From Acanthococcus lagerstroemiae (Eukaryota > Arthropoda > Insecta > Hemiptera > Eriococcidae), in assembly GCA_031841125.1 (NCBI GenBank), contig CM063107.1:11332467-11396466 (forward strand): a DNA stretch of 64,000 nucleotides, read 5' to 3'. The translations under genes were made by a program, and so were the position numbers. The notes under the pieces are model-generated. The model saw only the letters and a program-made list of their open reading frames with translations, did no database searches and was not told where the DNA came from. Below, piece by piece: positions 19,934-31,739 of the stretch (positions within the stretch are counted from its first letter, which is position 1; each line of letters starts with the position of its first letter).

Positions 19934-22745
19934 AACTCCGACAGATCTGAGATAAACTCTGTTGAAAGCAATGAAAAACAACCACAGTATCTCTTTCAAG
20001 GAAATTAGCTTCTCCAATTATTAATTATTGATGGTGGCGTTCCAACAGGTATATAATTTTTCCGGACGTAAAAGGCTCCCTATTCGGATGTCCGGGAGGG
20101 AGCCACTTGAAAGAACATCATCATCGGAAAGTTATAAAAAGAAAGAAGCAATTGAAACAGGAACTTGGAATGTAAGAAGCTTGGAGTTGAAAGATTAGAG
20201 AGAATCTTGCGGGGAAAATGAAGAGGCTTCACTGAAAAATAGTGATAATAAGTGAAGTAAGTTGGAAAGAGGAGAATGATTTTTGGTCAGGAGACTGTAG
20301 AATAATAAATACAGAGGGAATAAAAGGACAAGCAGGCGTCGGAATTGTTACGAATAAACGAATAGGTCATAGAGTTATTATAAACAACAGAATGAAATGT
20401 TAGTCTTGATAAAATTCAATACTAATCCAGTGATGCTTACGGGAATTATTTTATTTTATTTGCGCCTTGCCTGACGGTGGGCTACAATCCGCGATTTTAC
20501 ACCTTTCTGTGAGTTACCAGGGGTTATCAGCCCGGTGGGAGTCGTCACACCATCGGGTCTACCCAATCATGGGTATAGACTATAGAGGCTGCTACCGCCC
20601 GCTTTCAGCTTGGTCTGTTTCTGGCCACCTGTTGCTATAAAATGCCAAACTTTTTGACAATTTCGTCCCGCCATCTTGTTTGGGGTCTCCCCTTTCCTCC
20701 TTTCTGGTCCTATGGGTACCTCCCTTCCAAAGTTTTAGTCCATTTCTCATTCCGGCTTCTTAATAAGTGCCCCGTATAGCCGAATTGAGCTTTTTGACCG
20801 TCCATCCTATATCTGCTGTTCTCGTTTTGCAGTGGATCGTTTGAAGCTTGATTTTGTCAAGCCTAGAATTTTACGTAATAGCATGTTATAAGTCATCCTC
20901 AAACGTTTCACTTGAGTTTTAGTCAGGGCCCAAGTCTGGGCCCCGTAGGTCAGCGACGCTTAATGCACTGCCTGAAAACCCTAGATTTCACGGAAGTGCT
21001 TCTTATTATTGAAAATGTGTTTATGCGCCCTAAAGTTTCTCCACGCGCTGGAGATACGCGCTTTCAGTTGTTTGTCTTGCCTGTCCTCGAAGGAGATGAT
21101 CTGGCCAAAGTATTGTATTCAGAAACCGTTTCGATTACCTGCTTCTCTAGCGAGAAGCATCCCATAGTTTCACATGATTTTGGATTTTGAGAAATTTATT
21201 GGGAGTCCCACTTTTTTGCTTTTGGCGCATAGTTCTTTGGCTATTATTTCGAATTCGTCCCATATACTACGTATCAATGCTATATCGTCAGCAAAGCGTT
21301 GGTCATTCACCTTTTACCATCAATATTGATACCCTTGTCCTCCCACCTTAGATTTCGAAACACCCCTTCGAGGACGCTGTTGAAAATATTAAGAGTGAGA
21401 GGGTCCCCAATAATACAAGTTTATTTGTATATGCCTATTAATACTTACGAGGCCGAAGAAATTGATGGTATACGAAGAATCAGGGGGGACTTATGAGGCA
21501 CGTTAGAAGGGAAGAGAATCTTATTATTATGGGTGATTGAAATACTAGAGTTGGTGAAGGAAATGAAGGTAATATAGTTGGGGATTTTGGATTAGGAATG
21601 AGAAATGAAAGAGGAGAGTGTTTGACACAGTTTTGTGCGAAGTATAACTTAATTACAGGAAATACTCAATTTAAAAATCATTATAGAAGGTATACATGAA
21701 AGAGTCCAGGTAACAAAGGTAGATATCAAATTGATTATATTGTTACAAAACAACGTTTTCGAAATCAAATATTAGACTGTAAAACTTAGCCGGGAACCGA
21801 TATTGAAAATGATCATAACTTGGTAGTGTAACGAAATGCAGGCTTAAATTGAAGAAACTAGGTAAAAAAGAAGAGGTAAAAAGATGGAATTTGAAAAAGT
21901 TGGAAAACATTAATTAGAAGTAAATATGAAGAGGATATTGTATTAGAACTAGAGGTTGAGAAAACTAACAGTGTGGAGGAAGAATGGGGTAAAATAAAGA
22001 GGGGAATATTGAAATCAGCAGAAGAAAATCCAAGCAAAACTAAGAGAGAAGGAAAGAAACCATGGATGAAGGAGGAAATCCTCAGAAAGATGAACGAACG
22101 AAGAAAATATAAAAATGCAAACGATAGGGAAGGGAGATTATAGCTTACCAAAAGTTAAGGAATGAAATAAGGAGACAGTGTAAAAAGGCAAGGGAGGAAT
22201 GGATGAAAGAAAAATGTGATAAGATAGAAGAGTTTATGAATAAAGGACAAACAGACTTGGCTCATAGAAAAGTAAAAATGAAGTTCGGAGAAAGAAGGAA
22301 GAAAGCAAGTAATATAACAAATAAGGAGGGAGAGCCTATTTATACAGTTAAAAGAAAAATGAAAAGGTGGACCGAGAATGTAAAAGGACTATATAGTAAT
22401 AATGGGGATGAAGAGATAAGAATGGAAAGGGAGGAAAATGTGGAAGAAGATGAGAGTGGAGACCCAATTTTAAGAGGTGAATTTGACAACGCATTGAGAG
22501 ACTTAAAGAAAGGAAAAGCTCCAGGAGTGGATGAGATACCAGCCGAATTATTACAGAACATAAGAGAATATGTTTATGTACTTCAAAAATTGTACAAATT
22601 AGTATGTTATATTTATGACAGAAGGGAAATGCCTGAGGACTTTAAAAAGACTGCTATTGTAACTATACCAAAAAAGGCAGGAGCAAGTATAGGTCTAAAA
22701 AATATCGAACAATTAGTGTTCTTTTGTTTTATTTATTGTTCTACA
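19934..22745 (+). mobile_element. LINE L1fam (endonuclease-RT), broken, with nested insertion
   Basis: The 5' region contains a hairpin, ggctccct...agggagcc, at 20069-20104. The endonuclease start follows (ETGTWNVRSLEL-like, about 20155), then a nested fragment at 20450-21420. The endonuclease resumes near 21436 and includes a QIDYIV-type block at about 21730. From 22203 there is a clean 182-codon frame with the RT N-terminal signature LKKGKAPGVDEIPAELLQ and AIVTIPKKAGAS. It then shifts frame and ends at 22745 before the RT catalytic core. The minus-strand LINE at 41226-42744 carries the complementary 3' half of the same family. Nonfunctional. Confidence 0.8.
20450..21420 (-). mobile_element. 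RTE-like LINE 3' fragment nested in the LINE
   Basis: On the complement, broken frames encode the RT C-terminal half: GDPLTLNIFNSVLEGVFRNL near 21400, TYGAQTWALT near 20945, then the connection and tail region. The 3' tail is aaataaaataaaataa near 20455. It interrupts the host LINE between the two halves of its endonuclease. Related to the intact copy at 58866-60359. Confidence 0.75.
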
Positions 22746-22751
22746 GAATAA
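22203..22751 (+). pseudogene. RT N-terminal part of the broken LINE
   Basis: 182 codons, Glu/Lys-rich linker first (about residues 1-95), then GVDEIPAELLQ and the AIVTIPKK strand that precedes the RT fingers. It lacks the YRPISL, DFSKAF-like and FADD catalytic blocks because the element is truncated. After GASIGLKN the frame departs from the family sequence. Confidence 0.75.
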
Positions 22752-23770
22752 ATTTGTTTATTGCTACACCAGCTTAGCTAAAACCGGGTAATATGGAAGT
22801 ATACCGCACCCTCTCGCGGTAGTGAGTTGCATGTGCAACATTCACAAAACGAACGTTCATGCCGAAAAAACGTGAATTCCGTTCCGCGTGATTGATCTGT
22901 GATGATTTTCGTGTTTTATCATTTGCAAATTATTTTTATCACGATATATTCGATGTTCTCAAAAAAAGGGTAAAACCTAATCGATTCAATCGATTATTAT
23001 TTTTTTTTTTCAATCAATAACTGGGGAAGTACCTACTCTTTTTGATTATTTTATAGGTATTTCCATACATTTCATTCGCCTTTCGATACAACTTATGAAT
23101 TATAAAAAAGTTCTGTTTCGACTAATATGGAAAGGCTATTCCCACATTATCCGCCCATTTTCTATACGACTTTTAAGGATGGTTTTTGTTTTGCAGAACG
23201 AGATATGATGAAGGATACTTAAAAAAAAAAAAAAAAAAAAAACGAAGACAATATTCCCAGAATTTATTGACGGTAGATTGTCAATCGATTGAGCAGTGAA
23301 GACATATGTGAACAGGTAAAGTAAAGTATAAGATGCGGATGAAAATAAATGCGAAGGTATCACCGTTTATACCTAAAGGAAATCATATTCCTGTTGGTAG
23401 ATTACATATCGCTATGTGAAGAAGGGTAAAGACCAGAAAGTATCTCCCTCAAAATTAATCAACTAACGATTGGGACGAAAGCCTGTTTTGTCAAAAACTT
23501 TTAAATATGCCATACGAACTGAAGCCCAGTTTCTCGGATTGACAAAGAAAGACCTCAGATTTCTGGCGTATCAGCTCGCTCAGCGTTATAAACTAAAATT
23601 GACTTTTACGCAGAATAAATAAGGTTAGTCTAGTAAACTCGATTTGATCATTGGCCAACTAATATTCTACAAATGAATTTATGTCAATTCTAGTATGGCT
23701 GGTAAAGATCTAGGCTGCAAAAACAAACTCGTCGTGATCGAAAACTAAACCATAACGAATCGAAGTAGAA
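22752..23770. other. Unassigned stretch with A/T homopolymers
   Basis: It contains an A run at about 23221-23242 and T runs near 22997. No exon, RNA or element ends could be supported. Confidence 0.3.
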
Positions 23771-23772
23771 TC

Positions 23773-23962
23773 AGGCGTGAATCCACGGAGGAGTGATCCT
23801 CCAACCAAAAAAACGAAAAAAAGGAAAAATCTGTGGTGGAAGGAGGGAAAATTTGCTGAGAGGGGGGAAATCTGCGGGGGAGGGACCAGCAAAAAAATTT
23901 CCACGCGCTTTTCCTTCTGCCATGTAGCTTCCCAAAAGGGTCTTCTGGATCCACATTGATAG
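23773..23962. mobile_element. hAT-type MITE M3, degenerate copy
   Basis: The left end is caggcgtgaatccacgg and the right end ctggatccacattg. The interior has aatctg-gg, aaaaaatttccacgcgctttt and similar purine-rich blocks shared with the copy at 28478-28691. Ends are decayed. Confidence 0.6.
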
Positions 23963-24468
23963 AATCCTCATCAGATAGCGACAGTTGGATCATTCTACCG
24001 AAACCTTGTTACTTTTGTCCCAGCTAGATATCTGGCAATGTATAAACAATAGGGTCCTCTATTACTTGTATAGGCTCAGAGAATAACTTATTGTATCTTT
24101 TTTTTTAATTAATTTGAAGTATCGTGCTTTCACCCCTATTGTGGAAATTCCATTGAAATGCTCAAAAATTCTTTCATCGTGGCTGTCCCTCACCGTGAAC
24201 TGGACTACAAAATATATACTTTTTTAAATATATTATCGTTGCGTGTTTAGATAAACTGATGCCCGTGTATAGTTTTTGTGAGTACAGTGAACAAGTTGGC
24301 AATGCAGTGCGTGTTTCAGACTCGATCAGAATCAGTGCACCCATATTTGAAAACGAGTCCCTTGCTTTTTTCCCTTCACCGTGGTCAAATTTGAACCAGT
24401 CAGAAAACAGACAGAGAGCAAATATTTTTGAATGTAGAATAGCCAACCAATATTTTTATCAGTCGGTT

Positions 24469-24905
24469 CTGTTTCTTCTTCTAATTCGCTCTCAACCCAA
24501 GCCCTGGAATTCGCCCTTTCGAGCATTACTTCAGAGACGTCGGGGAGCCTTTTAGGGCTGCCTAGCCCTCTTCTCTTCTTGCCGGAAATCGGCCTGGGTC
24601 AACTGCGCTATCTTCCTGTCGAATACTCGTATCACTAGCCCCGTGGTTTATGACGGTGAGTTCAACGAGCACCGGCAGGTAGCGCCTTATCCATTTACAG
24701 CTTTCAGATACTGGCGATCGATTACACACTTCTCGGAAGCCTCTGCTGTAAGTGGTTGTGACTCTGTGTACGTTATCAGAATGCGGTGTTAGCATGTGTG
24801 CTGAGTTCTTTCTTGCATTACTGATAACGAAGCTGGCATTGGGAATCGAACCCGGTGCCTTCGGGTTATGAAATCGAGTTCTTACCGCTACTCCACAGAG
24901 CCACC
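24469..24905 (-). mobile_element. tRNA-derived SINE, copy 1, with 13-bp TSD
   Basis: On the minus strand the head reads like a tRNA: ggtggctctgtggagtagcgg, then a canonical B box gggttcgattccc, followed by a unique body of about 360 bp and a gaagaagaa-type tail. Perfect 13-bp target duplications, ttatcagtcggtt, lie at 24456-24468 and 24906-24918. It inserted near the candidate exon pair at 25.0-25.2 kb. Pol III transcription from the A and B boxes is expected for intact copies. Confidence 0.85.
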
Positions 24906-25003
24906 TTATCAGTCGGTTGGTGTGTACATATGATTTTTTGCACATTCTGAATGGATTACCGCTTAATTTAAGAAAAGTGCTGGAAACAAGAGATTTTACT
25001 TAC

Positions 25004-25048
25004 AGAAATTCCTTAAACGTGGCGCATTGTGATGAGTGCCGCAAGCGA
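25004..25048 (-). CDS. Candidate second exon of a secreted-protein gene (45 nt)
   Basis: The donor gtaagt at 24998-25003 is strong. The acceptor tttgag is weak. The frame is phase 1-1 over 15 codons (ACGTHHNAPRLRNF) and is closed just upstream by TGA, so the AG position fits exactly. It follows 25131-25247 after an 82-nt intron. Confidence 0.25.
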
Positions 25049-25130
25049 CTCAAATTTTTGATAAACGCAATTAAATATATGGGTACGTACATTAAATCAC
25101 ACTTCATTGTTTCATCACTTTTTAAAATAC

Positions 25131-25247
25131 CTACGGTCAAAATCGAGAGCTCCAGTGAACCTTTATCAATTTTGTGAAGATTTTTTCCTATTTCCATCTC
25201 CGTGGCAAAAGGAATTATGAAAGCCACGATGAAGGAATTCGATACCA
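25131..25247 (-). CDS. Candidate signal-peptide exon (117 nt, phase 1-1)
   Basis: The acceptor is ttcttttataag and the donor is gtattt at 25125-25130. It has 39 codons in phase 1-1. If the preceding exon ends in A the first codon is ATG, giving MVSNSFIVAFIIPFATEMEI, a convincing signal peptide and mature start. A stop codon directly upstream in this frame means translation must begin here or be spliced in. It may be the first coding exon of gene A or of a neighbouring member of the family. Read without splicing, the frame runs 82 codons to a stop at 25000. Confidence 0.4.
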
Positions 25248-25310
25248 CTTATAAAAGAACTTACTAAAGTCTGGTTCCACGAGAGACCGGAAATTTGTGA
25301 ATACGAGTTA

Positions 25311-25470
25311 GTGCTGCCAGATTTTTTTTTTTGCCAAAATCTGGAGAACAGTCCAGAAAGAGAAATCCAGAAAATCTGGACACAAATGTGATGTCCAACG
25401 GGAAGGGACCGTATAGGGCGAAAAAATAAAAAATATTTTTTCCAGATTTTCTGCCATAGAATTAAGTGTA
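25311..25470. mobile_element. Possible hAT-type MITE end (GTGCTGCCAG)
   Basis: The sequence tagtgctgccagatttt at 25310, with repeated ccagaaaatctgg motifs, resembles the inverse end ccggacacctggcagcactg near 27085-27106. Either two related elements or the two ends of one disrupted element. Confidence 0.35.
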
Positions 25471-25564
25471 GAATGATAATCCATGTTCAGTTTTACCAAT
25501 TATTCTAAAAAAATGAATTGCTCCGAGTTTTATGAGTTGAAAAAAATACATTACTCTCTTTTCA

Positions 25565-25985
25565 TTTTACTCTCACCCGAGCCCTGGAACCGCCCCTTCG
25601 AGCATTACCTCAGGGACATCGGGGAGTTTCTTAGGGCTGCCTTAGCCCTCTTCTCTTCTTGCCGGGAATCGGCCTAAGTCAACTGCGCTATCTTCCTGTC
25701 GAATACCCGTATCACTAGCCCCGTGGTTTATGACGGTGAGTTCAACGAGCACCGGCAGGTAGCGCTTTATCCATTTACAGCTTTCAGATACTGGCAACCG
25801 ATTACACACTTCTCGAAAGCCTCTGCTGTAAGTAGTTGTGACTCTGTGTACGTTATCAGAATGCGGTGTTGGCATGTGTGACGAGTTCTTTCTTGCATTA
25901 CTGATAACGATGCTGGCGTTGAGAATCGAACCCGGTGCCTTCAGGTTATGAAGCCGAGTTCTTACCGCTACGCCACAGTTACAAC
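25565..25985 (-). mobile_element. tRNA-derived SINE, copy 2
   Basis: Same orientation and body as copy 1, with tRNA-like head ctgtggcgtagcggtaag and B box gggttcgattctc. About 90 percent similar by eye. Target duplication not clear. Confidence 0.8.
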
Positions 25986-26429
25986 TATTAAAAAAAGTAA
26001 TGATGAAAAAAATGCATTTAAAGTTCAATTTACTAGAAAGTAATGATAAAACTATTAGGAATAAAAGATGATTCTTTTTTTTTTTATAGGAAATTTCATG
26101 CAGAATTCAATTTAATTATCAGTTTTACCAAATAGTGCACCCAAAATTAAATTGACAGAGAAAAGAAATGCCCTATTAAAATCACTCAAATATCTCACAC
26201 AACAAATTACTATAGATGAAATTGAATCTCTACATTTGGGTAATTGACAATTCTTTTACTGTTTTATTTTAATTTTGGAACCATGCATAAATCGATGGCC
26301 CAGGAGCATTTTCCTCCCATATTGAATTGGAATGGGAGCCGAGAAATTAGGAATGGATTCGTATCAGTAATTCGATCTAATAAATGTTATGGATTCGTGA
26401 AATTTATTCGAATCTTTTTAATAGATTCG

Positions 26430-26465
26430 TTGGATTTGTACTTTTTTTTTTTTTTTTTTTTTTTG
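26430..26465 (+). repeat. Poly(T) tract
   Basis: About 24 consecutive T at 26441-26464. The surrounding 26000-27400 holds no gene I can support. Confidence 0.8.
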
Positions 26466-27435
26466 TCTCTTTGTAAATCTCACACTGAATGCCCAAAATT
26501 TTCGAGAGGAAAACGAAAAAGAGAATAACCAAAAACGCGCTGGAAAAATATGGTTATTTTTTCAACTTAGAATTGAATTTTGAATTAATTACAATGGCGG
26601 ATGCGAAAGAAATGAAAGATGACCCTGGAAAAGTTTATTTGGATGCCAGAACAGGTCAGTTCGTGTATTCGAATCCACAAATCTCCATTCATTCGAATCC
26701 GGTTTGAATCACAGCAAACGTGAATCATACTCGAATCATATTCCAATAAATAAATTTAGAAAAAGTTATTCGTGGATTTTGATTTTAATCTAATTTTAGT
26801 GGATTGGTTTTCAACCTGGGTTTCTGAAAAAGGATACTTTGGGTGAAAGAAAAACTGAGTAATTATTAAGGTAAAAACACGAGAAAACATCTTCTCTAGT
26901 CCGGTTTAGTGCAGTCAAAATGCAGTGAGCCACAGAAAAATATTTCTAACAAATCAGAAGTTGAATAAACCCACAAAAAGAGAAAAAACAACGAAAATCC
27001 GGATTTTTCCCAAAATTTTAAGACATTATTCATAAATTTGAACATTTTTTGCCTGAGGTTGAAAAATCCGGAGATATACTGGAAAATCCGGACACCTGGC
27101 AGCACTGATACGAGTGCGTCGATGTGCGGGTGGAAGAGTATGTGCGTATTTACAGTACACAGGCACGCATGTGCGTAGGAACTTCTTTCTATGGCCAACA
27201 ATTCCTTCAACGAGAGGGCTGCCATTTCTTCAGGGTGGTCCTAATCACTTTGAACCTCCTCTATCTCCTCCTCTTGGAAGTATGCTATTGGTTTAACCTC
27301 ATAAATATGTTCTACTATATGCATATATAAATGATTTCCATGAAAAAAAAAGTGATAATGTTTCAAAAACAAAACCAAAAAACAAACGTGAATTTACAAG
27401 GTTTTGGTAGAATGACCCAGTTATAGCATAAGAGA

Positions 27436-27610
27436 TTCTGACCAGTTCGATGATGAAAATACAAGCGATGCTGAGTGCATTTACTGTACAGAAACTTTTT
27501 TTTTAAGTCGCGGCGGAGAAAAATGGATTCAGTGCAGTAGCTGTGAGTTGTGGGCACATGAGGAGTGCTCTGGACTTAATGAAAATGAAATCTACATATC
27601 TACATATGTG
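27436..27610 (+). pseudogene. PHD-finger remnant (TE-type)
   Basis: The frame through SDAECIYCTETF then GEKWIQCSSCELWAHEECSG shows the Cys4-His-Cys3 spacing of a PHD zinc finger (CxxC, CxxC, HxxC). This short PHD with the GEKWIQC...WAHEEC core is common at the C-terminus of pogo/Tigger-like and other transposon proteins in insects. No DDE domain is found upstream, and the frame ends shortly after at a poly(T) tract. Confidence 0.65.
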
Positions 27611-27628
27611 ATTTTGGTAAATAACGTA

Positions 27629-27630
<2 letters not shown>

Positions 27631-27679
<49 letters not shown>
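27631..27679 (+). repeat. Poly(T) tract of about 49 nt
   Basis: Uninterrupted T run directly after the PHD remnant. Read on the minus strand it is an A tail, consistent with a minus-strand retroposed end, but no element body is identified. Confidence 0.9.
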
Positions 27680-27684
<5 letters not shown>

Positions 27685-28477
27685 AAATTAAGGTTCTAGT
27701 TGGAAATTTGTAAAATAATTTTTTTTCCCCAAAACCTTTATTGTCCGCAGATTTTTTTAAAGTCCAAATTTGTTTTTTTTTTGAAAAACATGAATAAAAT
27801 TTTTGTGGCAGGCGTGGGCTCACCAAGGGTTTGTGGGGTCAGTACTAGATCAGGATGTCTACAGAAATTAAAAAGTAAAACTAAAGTACTCTTTCAGGAC
27901 CCTTTGCAAGCTGTAGCCGGCATATTTTTCATATTTTCCCGAGCGTGCAAACCTTTTTTTTTGTTTTTGTTTCCAACTGTTTTATTCCCTTTACACCTTC
28001 TTCCTTTTTGCTCCCCCACTTCCCCCCTCCTTATGAATATAGATCCTGTGTTAAACTTTTTAATGACCAATCATTGGAGTCGCAAAACGTTTATTTTTGG
28101 TACTGAAAACAAATTTATCATCTGTAATTATTGTTATTGAAAATTCTAATCTTTTACAATGAACGTTGATTTTTGAGAGGGGTGGTTCTAGAAATATGTA
28201 TTAACAAAAATGAAGGACCTTCCATTTCTTTTTAAATTTTAGCACTTTTCGGGGCTTTTAGGACCTATTTTCAAAATTCAGGACTCGAAGAACTTGAAGG
28301 AGTTTTCAGCGCCTGTAGACACTGTATAGACCTTTTAGGAGTGTATGTGTAAAATTACAGTTTTTCATCTTACATAGGTCTCAACTTATGGGGACTTAGA
28401 AGAAATGTTTCCATATTACCCGACTTTACTCACTGTGTGTCAGTTGTGCTCGTGTCTAAATTTCGGCTTGCACCCTG

Positions 28478-28691
28478 CAGGCACGGATCCACGGGGGGGG
28501 GGAGAATTTCCTTCCTAAAACCAGGAAAAAATGAAAAATTGGTGGAGGAAGTGGTAAGAATCTGTGGAGATGGGGAGAGAATCTGTGTGGGAAGAGGAAA
28601 TCTGTGGGAGAGAGAGCAGCGAAAAAATTTTCGCGCACGCTTTTCCTTTTGTCCTTTCCTTCCTTACAATGATCGTCTGGATCCGCGCCTG
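28478..28691. mobile_element. hAT-type MITE M3, better copy
   Basis: Ends are caggcacggatccacgggg and ctggatccgcgcctg, forming a 15-bp imperfect terminal inverted repeat starting CAGGC, typical of hAT. The purine-rich interior is shared with 23773-23962. No coding potential. Confidence 0.75.
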
Positions 28692-29685
28692 CCATGCAGC
28701 TAGAAGGTTCAACATTAAACTATAAGCTTCCACTGCAAGTTCAACTTAATTTCATTGTGATTAATTTCAACTAATAATTAATCTCCATGATTAATTACAA
28801 CTTTTATGGTGAAATGATTTAATCGTAAATGACATAATTCAGAAATTGTGAAATATTAGTTATGATCGTCACTCTGGTTCTACGAATTATTTCACACCAT
28901 ATGAACCGAAACCGCAGTAAAACCTAAGGAATGAGATTTAACACATACCTTTGTGGCTGTAGTATGCTCTAGGATACTTTTAAAAGAAATGCAGTTACCG
29001 ATACTTGAAATAAGCGTTGAAGTGACTGACGGCTTTTCCTGGTGCACCGTGACTATAAATGGTTTTCTCACCGAAATTCATCGTGATAAACAAAAGTGCT
29101 TCAACTGAAAACAATAAAAATAAAAATACATAAGAGCTAGCTCTTCGTCAACCTCCTGCTCCTCGCGGAGATTTGACAAGAAATCGTGAATTTTATCCGC
29201 TGGCCCACTATCAACTATCATTATGCTCGCACTGGGTATAGTATATTGCCTACACTGCAAGACTTGTTCGTGAAATCTAGACAGGGCATTAGACATTTTA
29301 TTTCGCTTTCCCTCCACATAGACTACGCTGCGAATGTCTTACATCTGAATTTCAAAGATCCATCGGGTTACTTGGAGCTATGAATCTGTAGACTGGAGCA
29401 ATGTGAGAGCCTCATGGTCTGGGTGTATACAAAAGTTGAGTGTTATTCCGCGGGACTGAGGTCTTTAAGATTTCGTCCCTTATCCGGGGCTACCCCTTCT
29501 TTATTAGCGACCCATCCTAAATAACGAACTTCTGATCTCATAAATCCTGACTTTACTAACTCACGAGTCGTTTGACGTGTCCGGATTCTGTGTAAGACAG
29601 TAGACAAGTGCTCCAGATGTTAATCATAATAACTGGGGAACACTAAGATGTCATCAATGTATAAGAACACAAACTCTTCGAGCTC

Positions 29686-30012
29686 CTAAGGACCCTTTAG
29701 AAAGATTTTACGAGAGATGAGAGGGATTATTTTTTTCTCTCTCTCTATGGAAGGTACTGTTTCCCCTCGCAGGGTTAGTGACTTATTCAAGTGACGAAAA
29801 CCAATACATGGTCGCATGGTTGCATCACGTTCTGGGACGATGGCCGTGAGTGAACGGAAAGGGAAGTTTGACTCTGTTACAATTCCTATACCTTTCCACA
29901 TTCTTTTCATTCGTGACCAGCCGCTCGGCTTTGTATCACTGAGGTTTATGGGGTATGTCTTCGAAGTAAGCAACTCGATAGCACCCACATTGAATTTGTA
30001 TAAAAATGACAT
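29686..30012 (-). pseudogene. Gypsy RT N-terminal fragment
   Basis: 108 codons with the family layout SGWSRMKRMW, then ATMRPCIGFRHLNK, equivalent to the conserved block before the RT fingers. The next block, FLYIDDILVF, lies in the same orientation at 29640-29690 after a stop, so the RT is broken. Confidence 0.75.
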
Positions 30013-31433
30013 TTTCCCAGTCGTTTTGGGTCAAAGATCTCGCAAATTTTGCGGAGGACTTCGGAAAGTGGTTTTCCAATTTCCTCGGGCACTATGGTTT
30101 TATTTACGTGGTTCGGGAGTAGCGATATCTCATCTCATCTTCCGGGATATAGGTGATGTATCTTACTATTCCCATGTAGACTTTATCTTCACTAGCTGAG
30201 TCTGCAATGAACTACGTCATCAAACTAGCGAATTTTTAGGTTGAAGTAGATAAGCATCATGGTCTTTGAACCAATTGCCTAGAGGAATACCTCGCGGTAC
30301 AGGTCTTTCGTAACTTGATGCTGTGCTATGAGTATTACTTCAGACCTACCTCGGTGGATGCGGAATGGCACCTACGCCCACATTATGAGACTTCGGCGTC
30401 TGTATGCCTGGAAGGTCGCCCTTTCCTGCGGCTATTTTGCACTATTTAAGTTTGGGTTTTCATTTTCGGTTCTACTCATGGTACACTCGCTAATCAACGA
30501 AACAGTACTGCCTTGATCGAGTAAGGCATCCACTCGCGTGGTGCCGACTCTACACTCAGCCTTAAGGGGAAATAGCACCTGGGCTTCGGCCCCATAATCA
30601 CGGCTATTCAATCTCCAGTTGTCAACTCCACCTTCTACCTCGCTATCCGAAGATGGTTCCCTAAACTGATTACATATTCAGCACAGTTGAAAATAACGCT
30701 TCTGGAACACCTCAGCTCCTGTCTCTGGAATCAAGCTAATCTGTTTGTACCTATTTCAGTCAGTGGAGTATCGGTAGCGTCGCCCTTCCCAATCAACGCC
30801 TAAAAGTAAATTTCCACCGAGCATTAATCCTGCCTGCTCAGTACTGACGACGAAATACATAATATTCTTTTGGTTGGACATGAATCTACTTGGCTGGATG
30901 CACGATAACTTTTGAGAAGTTGGACTCATGTGTTCTCAACGGTGAACTCAACCTCCACAAGGAAATACATAGCGTTTATTAATTGGTTGCACCATGTCTA
31001 AAAACTTTCTTCCCTTCGGAGTCATGGCATGAGTTCATAAATAACGACCTATATGAAATGCTCGTTGAGAACGCTTCGCAGCACTTTCCGATAACGCGGT
31101 CTAAACTGGTCTACGGTAACTTTCCTATCCAGTAACTCGCGGTGACCTAAAAGAGATGAAATGTTCAGAGGGAAGTTGCGTTTCTTTCGGGTGTGAGCCG
31201 TTTAGCTCGCGCTAATGTCAGCTGGGAATTATAGAAAGAGACGTCTGTTTTCTGGCCTGGCTTACCTCAGTTATTCGACCCTAGAATATCATTCTCGACT
31301 AACTGTCTGCCCGGTCTATCACTGATAAGCAGAAATTTCTCCCACTGACAGAAGTCTGTGTTGTCGACCACAAAATTACCTTTCGGCTCTGAATTCGTGA
31401 CCAACTCTGTTGGACCGTTCACAGAGTTAACAC

Positions 31434-31739
31434 TCAGTTTTCCTGCTCTTCCGCCGAACTATCCACCTCGATAATTTCGACTTCAGAATCACTGTCAGAG
31501 TCAACAAGCTCCACTTCATTCACCTTATACACTTTTTTGTTTGACTGACGTATAGCCCCCTTAGTCGAGGAAGCCTTCGCAGGCCCCATTTCGGCTGGTT
31601 CGACCCATGTTTGCTCGGATTTCCTATTCTCAGATGACACCTTTCTCACAAATCTAAGCCGGGGGCTGCGGCGAACTGTAGGTTTAACTTCCATGACAGC
31701 TGAAGCTTCGGCTGTAGACGGAGCTTTCATCTTTTCCAC
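31434..31739 (-). pseudogene. Gypsy Gag-region fragment
   Basis: 101 codons on the minus strand, basic and proline-poor at first, ending in an acidic serine run (DSDSDSEVEIIEVDSSAEE). Position upstream of protease and RT in the element supports Gag or a Gag-Pol linker. No zinc knuckle is seen. Confidence 0.5.

Noticed and set aside
23710..23993. Overlapping ORFs on both strands
   Set aside because: Explained by the purine-rich interior of the hAT-type MITE, which is repeated at 28.5 kb.
24840..24905. A tRNA gene on the minus strand
   Set aside because: The A-box-like head and canonical B box belong to the SINE. The acceptor stem does not pair, and the same head recurs in copy 2 attached to the same body.
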